This document shows positions 16,579-24,823 of a DNA stretch of 64,000 bases, one piece after another; position 1 is the first letter of the stretch; each line of letters starts with the position of its first letter. Origin of the DNA: Kitasatospora cinereorecta. GTDB lineage: Bacteria; Actinomycetota; Actinomycetes; Streptomycetales; Streptomycetaceae. The notes under the pieces were generated by a model that was given only the letters and a program-made list of their open reading frames with translations, made no database searches and was not told the DNA's origin. The stretch lies in contig NZ_JAMZDX010000008.1 in the NCBI RefSeq assembly GCF_024172095.1, positions 1-64,000 on the forward strand, read 5' to 3'. The translations under genes and the position numbers were made by a program.

Positions 16579-16986
16579 TCAGGCCGCAAAAGCAGCCAGC
16601 GCCGGGTCGCTGAGCGTGAACCAGACCTTGCTGCCGAGCGGAAGCGGCTCGATGCCCCATTCGTCGACCACGCCGGCCAGCAGTGCCAGTCCCCTGCCGG
16701 TGGTCTGGTGATCCGTCGGGTCCTTCACCTGCGGATGCCCCTTGCCATAGTCGACGAGGCTGATGTGCACGCCCTCGGGCACCCGACGGGCCGTCAGCTC
16801 ACAGCCGCTGTCGGCGTGCACCATCGCGTTGGTCAGCAGCTCGGTAGCCCCGAGGACCGCGCTGTCTGCCAGCCACAGCCGTAGGTGTGCCCGCACGGTT
16901 TCGCGCACCAGGTGCAGCACTTCCGGGCGGACTTCCGGAAGGACCAACTGGTACTGCGAGACGAGATTGACGGCCATGACTGGCAT
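16579..16986 (-). CDS. ATP-binding protein of the anti-sigma/HATPase_c type (135 aa)
   Basis: The start ATG at 16986 (MPVMAVNLV) sits behind GGAGGAGCCC; a longer in-frame start at 17082 would run into the promoter region. GATELLTNAMVHAD is the N-box (E-x-x-x-N) of RsbW/SpoIIAB-like GHKL ATPases, followed by VSLVDYGKGHP (D-x-G) and TTGRGLALLAGV (G2 box). Streptomyces encodes many such small serine kinase/anti-sigma relatives. Its partner regulator is not adjacent, so the target is unknown. Confidence 0.8.
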   Translation of the reverse strand: MPVMAVNLVSQYQLVLPEVRPEVLHLVRETVRAHLRLWLADSAVLGATELLTNAMVHADSGCELTARRVPEGVHISLVDYGKGHPQVKDPTDHQTTGRGLALLAGVVDEWGIEPLPLGSKVWFTLSDPALAAFAA

Positions 16987-17060
16987 GGGCTCCTCCAAAC
17001 GGCATGGCGAGCGCAGCACTTCGTAGCACTCCGTACCCGCCGGAGCACGTTCCGCACGTG

Positions 17061-17270
17061 CTCGACCTTGCGAGTTGGACATGATATAGTTCTCCTGTTG
17101 CCGGGATGGCGGCAGCGCCGCCCTTCCGACACCGCACCCGTTCGAACCAGTTCGATCCGAGGAGCACCCCGGGCGCCTGCGCGGCCCGCTATGCCACCGC
17201 CCCGGCGCCCCGGCCCGAGCCACGCCCACACCGAGGCCGCGAACGCGTTGGCAGCATGGATAGCGACTGA
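17061..17270 (+). promoter_or_regulatory. repeated promoter-leader element with no clear gene behind it
   Basis: The -10 TATAGT is at 17085-17090, a 6-bp hairpin GGCGGC/GCCGCC at 17108-17122 and the box TTCGAACCAG at 17141-17150, followed by a ribosome-binding-like GAGGAGCAC. No plausible gene follows: the only ATG (17190) opens a frame that runs through the next promoter at 17248-17276. It is probably an orphaned leader whose gene has been lost. This and the next element account for 16987-17333. Confidence 0.65.
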
Positions 17271-17329
17271 TATTGTTGTCTTGTTGGTGAGGCTGGGAGG
17301 CCGATCCATCCCTTCAAACCAGAGGAGCC
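17248..17329 (+). promoter_or_regulatory. repeated promoter-leader element, variant copy
   Basis: The -35 TTGGCA (17248-17253) and -10 TATTGT (17271-17276) are 17 bp apart. The leader matches that at 5296 (GGAGG-CGATCC core, box CCCTTCAAACCAG, then AGAGGAGCC) and precedes the GTG at 17334. Confidence 0.7.
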
Positions 17330-17333
17330 TTTC

Positions 17334-18624
17334 GTGAGCAGCACCCGCCCACGCTGGCCTACCGCATCGGCGACCCCGACGCCGAGTGCCGCTACCCCGT
17401 GATCATCGGCACCGAGAACCCCCTGGTGATCGGCTGGGCCTTCCGGTGGCACCGCAACTGGCTGGTCACCGCCGTCTGGGCCGACGGCAGCGAGAGCGAG
17501 CGCAACCTGCACCGTCCCGCCAAGGGCGACAAGGGCGTGAACATGGCCGCCGCCTTCCTCGCCCAGCAGTACGCCGCCGGAGCCATCACCGCGGTCCCCC
17601 TGGCCGAGGCCCTGGCCCAGGCGCCGCTGCCCACCGGTCCGGTGCCCCTGCTGCACCCGCGGATGGCGGTCAAGGAGCGCAACGACCGCAACATCGGCAG
17701 CGCCCTGAAGGCGTTCGCCGGACTGGCCGAGCACCACTGGCGGGCCTACGGGGGCTTCCCCCGCTCGGAACCCCTGGTTCGTCGGCTGCGAGCCGTGCGA
17801 CTGGACCGGGCCGAAGTACTGCCGCAGACCGATGCCCTCTTCCCCGCCCTCGCCGACGCCTTGGCCCTCAACGTGACCACCGGCGCCCGCCGCACTTGGA
17901 CCGGCCTGCCCGACGGGTACGCGGTCGCCGTCGGCTTCGGCTCCCTCGGCCCCGCCGGTGACCTCCGGGTCACCGTGTTCGCGCCCTCGCCGCAGGGCCC
18001 GACCCGGATCTGCAACGCCCGCTTCTCCCCCGGCACGGCGCTGCCCGCCGCGACGCGGCTCCTGGCCCGGACCGTCCGCGAAGCGCCCGCCGTGCCCTGC
18101 GCCCCGACCGTCCGCCCCGCACCGGCGGACGTGGCTGCGCATCTGACGATCGGCGCGCCGGAGCAGCGTCACGACGAGCCCGGCCTGTTCGTCGAGTCCG
18201 GCCATGCGACCGCGTGGCTGTGCGACGGCCGGCTGGGCGTCACGCTGGGCAGCGCGGCGACGGGCGGCAGCCTCACCCTGTCGGGGCCGTGGACGCGATG
18301 GCCGTCGCCGCCGTGGTCGACTGCGCACTGCTGGAGCTCACCGACGCACAGGCGCTGGCGGCGGAGGTCTCGGTCCTGCTTCCGGAACGGTGGAACCGGG
18401 TGCTGACCGACCAGTGGCATCCTGCGGCGGCGGTAGTGCTGCCCCGCCACTCCCCCGGACCGGACGATCCGCTCGGCCGGGTGTTCTCCCGGGAGCTGAT
18501 GGCAGTCGGCAGGGAACTCCCCGCCTCTTCGCCGGACCTGGAGGCGCAGCCCTTCTACTCGAACGAGGGTGCGGCGGTGGCGCTGCGCGTCGCGCGCCGT
18601 GAGGCCCGGGTGCCGGATTGGTGA
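17334..18624 (+). pseudogene. hypothetical plasmid protein, interrupted by two frameshifts
   Basis: The GTG at 17334 is in the same leader context as 5359, but one base is missing within the first ten codons (29 nt where the 5359 copy has 30). The main frame (readable from a GTG at 17399) then runs to about 18285, where another one-base loss in a G run (TCGGGGCC) moves the reading into the frame that ends DAQALAAEVSVLLPERW and continues to 18624. Corrected, the protein would be about 430 residues with no recognised domain. The middle frame alone could still give a 335-residue product. Decay or sequence error are both possible. Confidence 0.65.
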
Positions 18625-18800
18625 AGTTCGCCCGGCTGGTTCCGCCACGGGCGGGGGAGCCGCCTGTCAGCGTGCTCCACTGCGAGTACATTCCCCCCGC
18701 CGTGCGGGCCGCCCGCCGAGCAGCGCTCGTCGCAGGGATCGGGCGCAGGTGACGCGAGCACCACGAGTTCTCCACTCCCGGGCGCGAAAAGACGATCCGA

Positions 18801-18879
18801 TCATGCATGAGACATGATATAGTTCTCTTGTTGGTCCAGGGTGGCGGCACCGCCCCGGACCGGCCCCCTTCGAAACCAG
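18801..18879 (+). promoter_or_regulatory. repeated promoter-leader element
   Basis: The -10 TATAGT is at 18818-18823, with a perfect 10-bp palindrome TCATGCATGA (18801-18810) just upstream. The hairpin has two stacked stems, GGTCC/GGACC (18833-18837, 18857-18861) and GGCGG/CCGCC (18843-18854). The box is CCCTTCGAAACCAG at 18866-18879. It drives the gene at 18898. Confidence 0.75.
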
Positions 18880-18897
18880 ACGAGCAGAGGACACCCC

Positions 18898-19062
18898 ATG
18901 ACCAGCGAACCGACCCCCGACGAAACCGCGCAGGCACCGCGCTCACGGTTCCACCGGTGCGACGAGACCTGCCGCCCGATCCCCGGGGCCCCGTCCGAGG
19001 ACGGCGACGCCACCGGCGGCGGCCCATACCTCCCCGGCTCCGGCATCGAGGGGGCCTGGTGA
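18898..19062 (+). CDS. small hypothetical protein (54 aa)
   Basis: The ATG follows GAGCAGAGGACACCCC in the leader. The product is polar, Pro/Gly-rich and contains CDETC. It overlaps the next gene in a GTGA, so the two are translationally coupled. Confidence 0.55.
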   Translation: MTSEPTPDETAQAPRSRFHRCDETCRPIPGAPSEDGDATGGGPYLPGSGIEGAW

Positions 19063-19622
19063 GCGCCACCGGACTGCCGAGCCCGCGAACCGCCTTCCTC
19101 ATCCTGGCCGCCGAGCACATCCCCACCGGACGCGGGGCGCAGCAGGAGTTCGACGACGCCAGCGAACTCGTCGCGATGCGCTGGGACCTTCCGGCCTACG
19201 TGGACGACGCGACGGCCCGCCGAGCCCTGGCCGCGCTGCGCCGCGCGGGCTGGGACTTCCATCAGGAGGCCCGTGGGGAGCACGGCGGCCGGGTGCTGCG
19301 CCTGAACTCCGCCGCGGCCGTCGAGTTCGCCGACACCCCAGGCGGCCGGGTGGACGCCCTGCTGTGGCGCGCGGGATTCGACCGGTACCGCTACGGCGTG
19401 CCGGTGTGGGGGTACCGGTGGGACCACCTGTTCGACGACCCCTCCGAGGGCAGCGCCTACGTCACGGTCCACGGGCCGGGCAACGGCTCACACGCCGACG
19501 CCCGCCACCGACGCGAACTGACTGACGCGATGGTGCGGACCGTGGAGGCCGCCGAGGGGTGGCGGACACTGCGGCCTGAGTGCCTGGACCACGCCTTCCA
19601 CGCCCTGACGCCGGCGTACTGA
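19059..19622 (+). CDS. hypothetical protein (187 aa)
   Basis: The GTG start overlaps the stop of the 54-aa gene. An alpha/beta protein with several aromatic-rich strands (VPVWGYRWDHLFDD) and no family I recognise. A 10-bp perfect hairpin (19647-19674) lies just after the stop. Confidence 0.55.
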   Translation: MSATGLPSPRTAFLILAAEHIPTGRGAQQEFDDASELVAMRWDLPAYVDDATARRALAALRRAGWDFHQEARGEHGGRVLRLNSAAAVEFADTPGGRVDALLWRAGFDRYRYGVPVWGYRWDHLFDDPSEGSAYVTVHGPGNGSHADARHRRELTDAMVRTVEAAEGWRTLRPECLDHAFHALTPAY

Positions 19623-19646
19623 CCAGGGCACCCCTCCGGCCGAACC

Positions 19647-19674
19647 GGTGGGCCGCGCTCCGGTGCGGCCCACC
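19647..19674 (+). terminator. GC-rich hairpin after the 187-aa gene
   Basis: Perfect 10-bp stem GGTGGGCCGC/GCGGCCCACC with an 8-nt loop, 25 nt after the stop. No T-run follows, so it may attenuate or stabilise mRNA rather than terminate. Confidence 0.5.
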
Positions 19675-19791
19675 CGGCAACTCCGGCGGCGGTCGCGCCT
19701 GGCAGCGCGGCCCCGCCGATCCCTTCGGACCATCCGGCGGCACCACGGCCTCTCGGGCCCGCAGTGCCGCCCGCACGGGAGGACCATCCGC

Positions 19792-21213
19792 ATGACGAAC
19801 CAACTCGCCCTGTTCGAGGCGCCGGTGACGGCCGGGCCTCCGTGCCTGGGCGCGGCGCTCCCGCAGGCCAAGCGCGCACCACGGACCCGCCTGGCCCGGA
19901 TCGGGGAGGACCTGGAACGGGCCGCCCGGCTGATCGCCGAACACGGGCTCTCGCCGGACAGCTGCGCCGAGCCGCCGCCCGCGCCCGTCGGCGCCGGTAC
20001 CCGCTCCCGGCAGCCGGAGCACGGGGCCCTGCACCCGGTGGGGGCGATCTTCCTGGCCGCGCACGCGGCCGAGACGCCCCGGCGGCGGGTGGAGGACCCG
20101 GTGCGGGCGGGCGCCGTGGCGGACCGGATCTGGGCGCGCTGCGACGAGGCGCTGCGCTACCTGGCCGACCGCCTTGACCCGGCGCTGGGCCGCGGGGCGG
20201 TCGAGCGGATCGCCGGGTGGGTGGCGCAGCCGGGAATCGGGCTGCGGGAGGTGCTGGCGGAGCTGGCGCGGGCGGCGCGCAAGGCCCGGCCGCTGCCGAA
20301 GGCGCCCGTCGGGTACGTCGAGTTCAACCCGGCGCGCCACGGGCCGGAGGGGTACGACTGGATCGTGGTCGCGTCGAGCGGGGGCAAGGACTCGCAGGCG
20401 ATGCTGGACGAGGTGGTGCGCAGCACCGACGCGGCCGGGGTGCCGCGCGACCGGATCGTGGTGGTGCACAACGACCTGGACGCGACCGACTCCGGGGAGA
20501 GCATCGAGTGGCCGGGCACGATGGAGCTCGCCAGGGAGCAGGCCGAGCACTACGGCCTGCGGTTCGTGACCCTGCGCCGGCCGCAGGGCGGGCTGTGGCG
20601 GCAGCTGCTCCAGCGGCGCATGTGGCCGTCAAGTTCGGCCAGGTGGTGCACGAGTGATCAAAAGTCGGCGCAGGCCTTGAAGCTGCTCACCGCGCTGGTG
20701 AAGGAGTCGCGACGGGCGGGGGTGCAGGGCCGGCCGGTGCGCATCCTGTACTGCCTCGGCCTGCGGGCACAGGAATCGACCGGTCGCGCCGGGAAGGCGC
20801 CGATCGCGGTCGACCACTCCGCCTCCAACGGGCAACGGACGGTGGTGCGGTGGCACCCGATCCACAACTGGAGCGAGCGGCAGGTCTGGGAGCGGATCGC
20901 CGAGACCGGGGTCCGGTACCACTGGGCCTACGACGCAGGCATGGAGCGCCTTTCCTGCTCGCTGTGCGTGCTGTCGAGCGGGAAGGATCTGGTGTGCGCG
21001 GCGCGGCTGCGCCGGCCGCTGGCGGTCGAGTACGCGGGGGCGGAGGCGGAGATCGGGCACCGGTTCCAGGACAAGCGGTCGATGGCCGAGGTCCTGGCGG
21101 AGGCCGACCGGCTGAACGCGGCCGAGGGCGAACTGCGCTGGGAACGCGGGGACGCGCTGCGCCGCCACGCCGGAGACGCGGCAGCCGCCGCGTACCTGGC
21201 CCTGGCCGCGTAA
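19792..21213 (+). CDS. PP-loop ATPase of the PAPS-reductase/DndC-like superfamily (473 aa)
   Basis: The PP-loop SSGGKDSQA (about residues 194-202) defines an adenine-nucleotide alpha-hydrolase, and VVHNDLDATDSG and the later RWHPIHNWSERQVWERI with LSCSLCVLSSGKD match the C-terminal layout of PAPS-reductase-like enzymes, including a conserved CxxC near the end. About 170 N-terminal residues have no known domain. Relatives include DndC (DNA phosphorothioation) and plasmid-borne proteins of unknown role. In this neighbourhood (DpdA, C5 methyltransferase) a nucleic-acid modification role is an attractive but unproven reading. Confidence 0.75.
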   Translation: MTNQLALFEAPVTAGPPCLGAALPQAKRAPRTRLARIGEDLERAARLIAEHGLSPDSCAEPPPAPVGAGTRSRQPEHGALHPVGAIFLAAHAAETPRRRVEDPVRAGAVADRIWARCDEALRYLADRLDPALGRGAVERIAGWVAQPGIGLREVLAELARAARKARPLPKAPVGYVEFNPARHGPEGYDWIVVASSGGKDSQAMLDEVVRSTDAAGVPRDRIVVVHNDLDATDSGESIEWPGTMELAREQAEHYGLRFVTLRRPQGGLWRQLLQRRMWPSSSARWCTSDQKSAQALKLLTALVKESRRAGVQGRPVRILYCLGLRAQESTGRAGKAPIAVDHSASNGQRTVVRWHPIHNWSERQVWERIAETGVRYHWAYDAGMERLSCSLCVLSSGKDLVCAARLRRPLAVEYAGAEAEIGHRFQDKRSMAEVLAEADRLNAAEGELRWERGDALRRHAGDAAAAAYLALAA

Positions 21214-21309
21214 ATCACCCCACGGAATGAGTCAGAGGTGATATAGTTCTCTTGTTGGCGGGCGGAGGGGGCGGCTCCCCCTCCGCCCGCCGGCACCCCT
21301 TCGAACCAG
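21214..21309 (+). promoter_or_regulatory. repeated promoter-leader element with 15-bp stem
   Basis: The -10 is TATAGT at 21242-21247, with ATCACC (21214-21219) and GGTGAT (21238-21243) as an inverted repeat across the promoter. The leader hairpin is a perfect 15-bp stem (21257-21271/21277-21291, loop CGGCT), then CCCCTTCGAACCAG (21296-21309). It drives the gene at 21340. Confidence 0.8.
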
Positions 21310-21339
21310 CAGCGGCCCCGGCCGCAGAGCGGAGTTCCC

Positions 21340-21759
21340 GTGAACCAGTCCGCCCCCTCCGAGGCCGCCGCAGCCCTCCACCGCCCTGGCGCCACTCCCC
21401 CGAGGCGCATCAACGGCTGCGACGTCATCGCCATCGTCAACGGGGCCAGCATCATCGAGCACCCGCGAGGGTTCATGGTGTACCGCGCGATCCGGATCGG
21501 AACCCGTAACAGCATCGAGGCCGCCATCACGCTGGCACAGGAGGCGAAGCCGATGGCGGAGGGGACCGGGGCCGAGACGGCGGGGTGGTGCCAGCGGCGT
21601 TCGCACCCGCTGGTCACCTTCAACCCCGAGCTGAACATGTCGCTGTGCCGCTGCGGCGAGCGCCTGGAGTCCGGCGAGCAGCCGCTGGACTGGGAGGCGA
21701 AGCGGGACATCTTCCACTCCTGCCTGCCGGACGGACCGTGCTCCTGCTACTTGAAGTGA
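21340..21759 (+). CDS. hypothetical protein with Cys-rich C-terminus (139 aa)
   Basis: GTG start behind GCGGAGTTCCC. Residues about 85-139 hold WCQRRSH, CRCGE and CLPDGPCSCY, six cysteines with a histidine, suggesting one or two metal sites. The N-terminal half is probably a small alpha/beta domain. No family recognised. Confidence 0.55.
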   Translation: MNQSAPSEAAAALHRPGATPPRRINGCDVIAIVNGASIIEHPRGFMVYRAIRIGTRNSIEAAITLAQEAKPMAEGTGAETAGWCQRRSHPLVTFNPELNMSLCRCGERLESGEQPLDWEAKRDIFHSCLPDGPCSCYLK

Positions 21760-21833
21760 GACCAGGGCGGCCAGCCGCTGCGGCCTCGGCGCCCCCTGAG
21801 CACACGGCTTCAACCAGGGCCATCGGCCTTCCG

Positions 21834-21882
21834 GTGCGGGGCGACGGCGGCACCGCCGCCCCGCACGACCCCCTTCGAACCC
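21834..21882 (+). promoter_or_regulatory. leader hairpin plus TTCGAACC box without its own promoter
   Basis: Two stacked stems GTGCGGGG/CCCCGCAC (21834-21841, 21859-21866) and CGGCGG/CCGCCG (21845-21858) are followed by CCCTTCGAACCC. No TATAGT box lies upstream, so it appears to be an internal leader in the transcript begun at 21242. Confidence 0.6.
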
Positions 21883-21915
21883 ACCAGGGCCGAACGGCCC
21901 CAGAGAGGAGCAACC

Positions 21916-22605
21916 ATGTCCGAATTCCCGCGCGCCCGGATCACCGAGCTCGTCGCCCTGCTGGGCGCACCGTGGCGGCTGGACAACTGCCCGTACAAGC
22001 AGGACGACGCGTGGCAGTTCGTGACGGACGGCCGCGGGCGGGGCTTCTGGCTGCACATCGACCGCGGGCAGCTGGAGCGGGAGCCGGCGAAGCCGCACGG
22101 CTACCGGGTGACCGCCCGGGGCCGGTACCCGGACATCCCGGGCCACTTCTTCACCGACAAGGGCCGCCCCGAGATCGGTTTCGACCTGTCACGCCCACTG
22201 ACGACCCTGGCCAAGGACATGCGGCGGCGGTTCCTGCCGCAGTTCGAGGCGGCCTACGCCCGGGCCGTGGACGAGCTCCACGCCCGGTCCTCCGCCGCCG
22301 ACAAGCGCGCGGCCATGGCCAGGGCCCTGCTGGACCGCTTCCCGCAACGGGGCTGGGAGGGGGAGATGCGCCCCGGGGTGCACCGGGTGTGCGTCGACCT
22401 GGAGCCACACCCGGGGGCGAGCGCCGACCTGGAGATCAGGCAGGCCGGCGAAGTGGTCGACGTCCAGCTGCGCAACGTCGACCCGAGGGATCTCGACGCG
22501 CTGTGGGCCCTGTTCGAGCGGCGGCAGGCCGAGCGGATCGCCGCGGCGTGCGGCGCGCCCGCCTCCGCGGACCTGACCACGCTCGACATCATGCGTGTGG
22601 CATAA
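21916..22605 (+). CDS. plasmid-backbone protein, distant paralogue of the 287-aa protein at 2273 (229 aa)
   Basis: ATG behind AGAGAGGAGCAACC. Layout: DDAWQFVTDG and GFWLHIDR strands, a beta segment, then TLAKDMRRRFLPQFEAAYAR, which parallels DIARDIARRLLPGYRD in the 2273 gene. The C-terminal 80 residues form another alpha/beta unit. Function unknown. Confidence 0.6.
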   Translation: MSEFPRARITELVALLGAPWRLDNCPYKQDDAWQFVTDGRGRGFWLHIDRGQLEREPAKPHGYRVTARGRYPDIPGHFFTDKGRPEIGFDLSRPLTTLAKDMRRRFLPQFEAAYARAVDELHARSSAADKRAAMARALLDRFPQRGWEGEMRPGVHRVCVDLEPHPGASADLEIRQAGEVVDVQLRNVDPRDLDALWALFERRQAERIAAACGAPASADLTTLDIMRVA

Positions 22606-22672
22606 TATAGTTCTCCTGTTGGTCGGGGTGGCGGCGGCACCACCACCCCGGCACAACACCCCTTCGAACCAG
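22583..22672 (+). promoter_or_regulatory. repeated promoter-leader element
   Basis: The -35 TCGACA (22583-22588) and -10 TATAGT (22606-22611) have a 17-bp spacer containing the small inverted repeat ATGC/GCAT. The hairpin CGGGGTGG/CCACCCCG (22624-22631, 22643-22650) is followed by CCCCTTCGAACCAG. The promoter overlaps the end of the upstream gene. Confidence 0.75.
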
Positions 22673-22692
22673 TCCGATCCGAGGAGCTGATC

Positions 22693-23751
22693 ATGTCGCG
22701 CAGCACCGCCCCTGCCGCCGAGCCCCAGACCTCCCCCGCCGAAGAGGCACCCAAGCCGCCCCGGCCGACGTACGCAGTACTGAACGCGGTGATCTCCGAC
22801 GACCAGGGCGGGGAGGAGGTGCTGCGCCTGGCGATGCCGTCCGAGCCGTTCGGCACCGCCGCCTGGCAGATGTGGACCGTCGGCCTCTACCTCGCCCGCC
22901 TGCACCGCCACCAGGTCCAGCCCAGCGCGGCGACCCTGCGCGCCCACCTGACGTCCGGCGTGGTGCCGTTCCCCACGCCGACGGCCAGGTTCCCGTACGG
23001 GCTGCTGCACGACTCGCGCCCGACACTGATCCTCGACCTGGAACTCGGCCCGCTGGACGCGAGCGGCTGGCCGTCGACGTCCCTGGTCGTGGTCGAGCAG
23101 GACACCGAGCCTTACGGCTTCACCCGTGTCCGGCGTTTCCGCACCCTGCGAGCCACTGCGAAGGCCGTCCGGAAGGAACTCGACGACGAGTGCTCGCGAC
23201 TGGCCGGGAAGGAGGAGCAGCGGGAGCTGTTCGAGCTGGCCGCCAAGCTCTGCCAGCAGGCCGGCGCGATCCAGCAGCGGGCGCGGGAGAGCGCGTCCCC
23301 GCTGCTCGGCGGCGCCGCCCGGGAGAGCATGCACGCCGAAGGGGAAGAGCGGGAGAGGCTGCTGCTGGAACTGGAGGAGTTCTGCGGGCAGGACGCCCCG
23401 CTGCCCGACGACGCGGCCTCTGCGTCCCCGGTGCAGACCGTCACCGGGCACCTTGAGCGGGCGACGGAGGTGATGGCGGACGGCACCGCCCGGCTGTACG
23501 TCCGGTTGGCCGGAGCGTGCGGCACGGCGTCCTGGCGCGCGGACCGGCCCTCCGTGGTGATCTGCACCGCCCGAGGCGCGGCGGCCCGGGGGGTGCTGGC
23601 GCTGAAGCCCGGGACGGCCGTGGTCGTGGTCGGCCGGGCCGGCACGGCCGTCTACCAGCACGAGGAGGACGTCCGGCGCCGGGCCGACACCTTCGAGGTG
23701 CTCCACATCGGCGTGGACCTCGCGGCCGGGACCCCGGCCGCGACGGCCTGA
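22693..23751 (+). CDS. hypothetical protein with C-terminal SSB-like OB fold (352 aa)
   Basis: ATG behind GAGGAGCTGATC. Residues about 1-150 are an unrecognised domain, 150-240 are helical and charged, and about 250-345 read like an OB fold: VTGHLERATEVMADGTARLYVRLAG, then the strand-turn-strand LKPGTAVVVVGRAGT and FEVLHIGVDL, the pattern of SSB proteins (VxVxGxL...). A role in protecting or handling single-stranded DNA is inferred from this similarity only; conserved aromatic contacts of true SSB are not certain. Confidence 0.55.
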   Translation: MSRSTAPAAEPQTSPAEEAPKPPRPTYAVLNAVISDDQGGEEVLRLAMPSEPFGTAAWQMWTVGLYLARLHRHQVQPSAATLRAHLTSGVVPFPTPTARFPYGLLHDSRPTLILDLELGPLDASGWPSTSLVVVEQDTEPYGFTRVRRFRTLRATAKAVRKELDDECSRLAGKEEQRELFELAAKLCQQAGAIQQRARESASPLLGGAARESMHAEGEERERLLLELEEFCGQDAPLPDDAASASPVQTVTGHLERATEVMADGTARLYVRLAGACGTASWRADRPSVVICTARGAAARGVLALKPGTAVVVVGRAGTAVYQHEEDVRRRADTFEVLHIGVDLAAGTPAATA

Positions 23752-23768
23752 CACCCACCGCTCCACCT

Positions 23769-23800
23769 GGCCGGTGCGGCACCCGCCCGCACCGGCCCCT
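23769..23800 (+). terminator. GC hairpin followed by CCTTT
   Basis: Perfect 10-bp stem GGCCGGTGCG/CGCACCGGCC (23769-23778, 23788-23797), 17 nt after the stop, with a short T-run behind it. Confidence 0.6.
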
Positions 23801-23884
23801 TTCTGCGCCCCGGTCAGCGTTCGGCCGGTCGTTCGGCGCGCCTTCGACGCCCCCGCGAACCCGCCCCCTCCCGAGGAGGACACC

Positions 23885-24700
23885 ATGAGCCTGCCCCCTC
23901 CCGCCGTGGCCGACCGCACCACGTTCTTCCTCGGCGGCCCGCCGTCCTGGGCCAAGGACTCCCCTGTCCCGCTCATGCTGTCGGTGAACGCCCTGGTCAG
24001 GTACCGCAGCCGGGGCGAACGGTTCCCGTCGGCCAGGTGCCTGTGGGCGCTGGACAGCGCGGGGTTCTCGCAGATCGGCCAGCATGGGGAGTTCCTGCTC
24101 GACCCGGACGAGTACGGCGGCATGGTCTACCGGCTGATGGACGACTTCGGCGCCCCGCCGGTGTTCGCGTCGGTACAGGACTGGATGACCGAGCCTCAGA
24201 TCCTCGCGCGCAGCGGATTCGGGCTGCGCCAGCACCAGGAGTTCACGGTCGACTCGTACCTCTACCTCACGGAGCAGTTCGACCAGGCCCCGTGGATTCC
24301 CATCCTGCAGGGCCAGAGCGTGGAGGACTACGTCGAGCACTGCCGGATGTACGAGCGGGCCGGAGTCGACCTGGCCCAGGCGTTCCGGGTCGGGGTGGGG
24401 TCGGTCTGCCGCCGCCAGGGCACCCGGGCCACCGGACACATCCTGGCCACCCTGGCCGGCCGCGGGTACGCCCTTCACGGCTTCGGCATCAAATCGGATG
24501 GACTGGACCGCCACGGCCACCACCTCGCGAGCGCGGACAGCTACGCCTGGTCAGCCGGGGCACGGCGGCGCAACATCCGGCTGGCCGGCTGCACGCACCA
24601 GGGCCTCGACTGCCGCAACTGTCGGACCTACGCCATGGCATGGCGCAGCCAGGTGATTGAGAAGCTGAAAACTCCGAAGCAGCTGACCCTGGCCGTGTGA
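23885..24700 (+). CDS. DpdA-family deazapurine DNA transglycosylase (271 aa)
   Basis: ATG behind GAGGAGGACACC. The protein has the TIM-barrel layout of tRNA-guanine transglycosylase relatives: WALDSAGFSQ (about residues 54-63, equivalent to D-S-G-G-F), FASVQDWMTEP (about 94-104), PWIPILQGQSVEDYVEH, VGVGSVCRR and ALHGFGIKSDGL. The end carries CTHQGLDCRNCRTY, the zinc cluster of the family. DpdA proteins exchange guanine in DNA for a 7-deazapurine such as preQ0. No preQ0 synthesis genes (queC/D/E, folE) are in the window, so substrate would have to come from the host. Confidence 0.75.
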   Translation: MSLPPPAVADRTTFFLGGPPSWAKDSPVPLMLSVNALVRYRSRGERFPSARCLWALDSAGFSQIGQHGEFLLDPDEYGGMVYRLMDDFGAPPVFASVQDWMTEPQILARSGFGLRQHQEFTVDSYLYLTEQFDQAPWIPILQGQSVEDYVEHCRMYERAGVDLAQAFRVGVGSVCRRQGTRATGHILATLAGRGYALHGFGIKSDGLDRHGHHLASADSYAWSAGARRRNIRLAGCTHQGLDCRNCRTYAMAWRSQVIEKLKTPKQLTLAV

Positions 24701-24750
24701 CGACACCAGGGCGGAGCGGAAATACGCTCGCGTCCATGCACTAGGAATGA

Positions 24751-24797
24751 TATAGTTCTCTTATTGGGCGGATGGCTCCGCCCGAACCCTTCGAACC
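24751..24797 (+). promoter_or_regulatory. repeated promoter-leader element
   Basis: The -10 is TATAGT at 24751-24756. A perfect 7-bp hairpin GGGCGGA/TCCGCCC (24766-24772, 24777-24783) with loop TGGC is followed by CCCTTCGAACC. It drives the gene at 24824. Confidence 0.75.
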
Positions 24798-24823
24798 GCT
24801 ACGACCCCACAGGAGCACTGACC

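Noticed and set aside
22189..24523. Long minus-strand open frames opposite the OB-fold and DpdA genes
   Set aside because: No motifs, wrong composition, and plus-strand genes have promoters and ribosome-binding sites.
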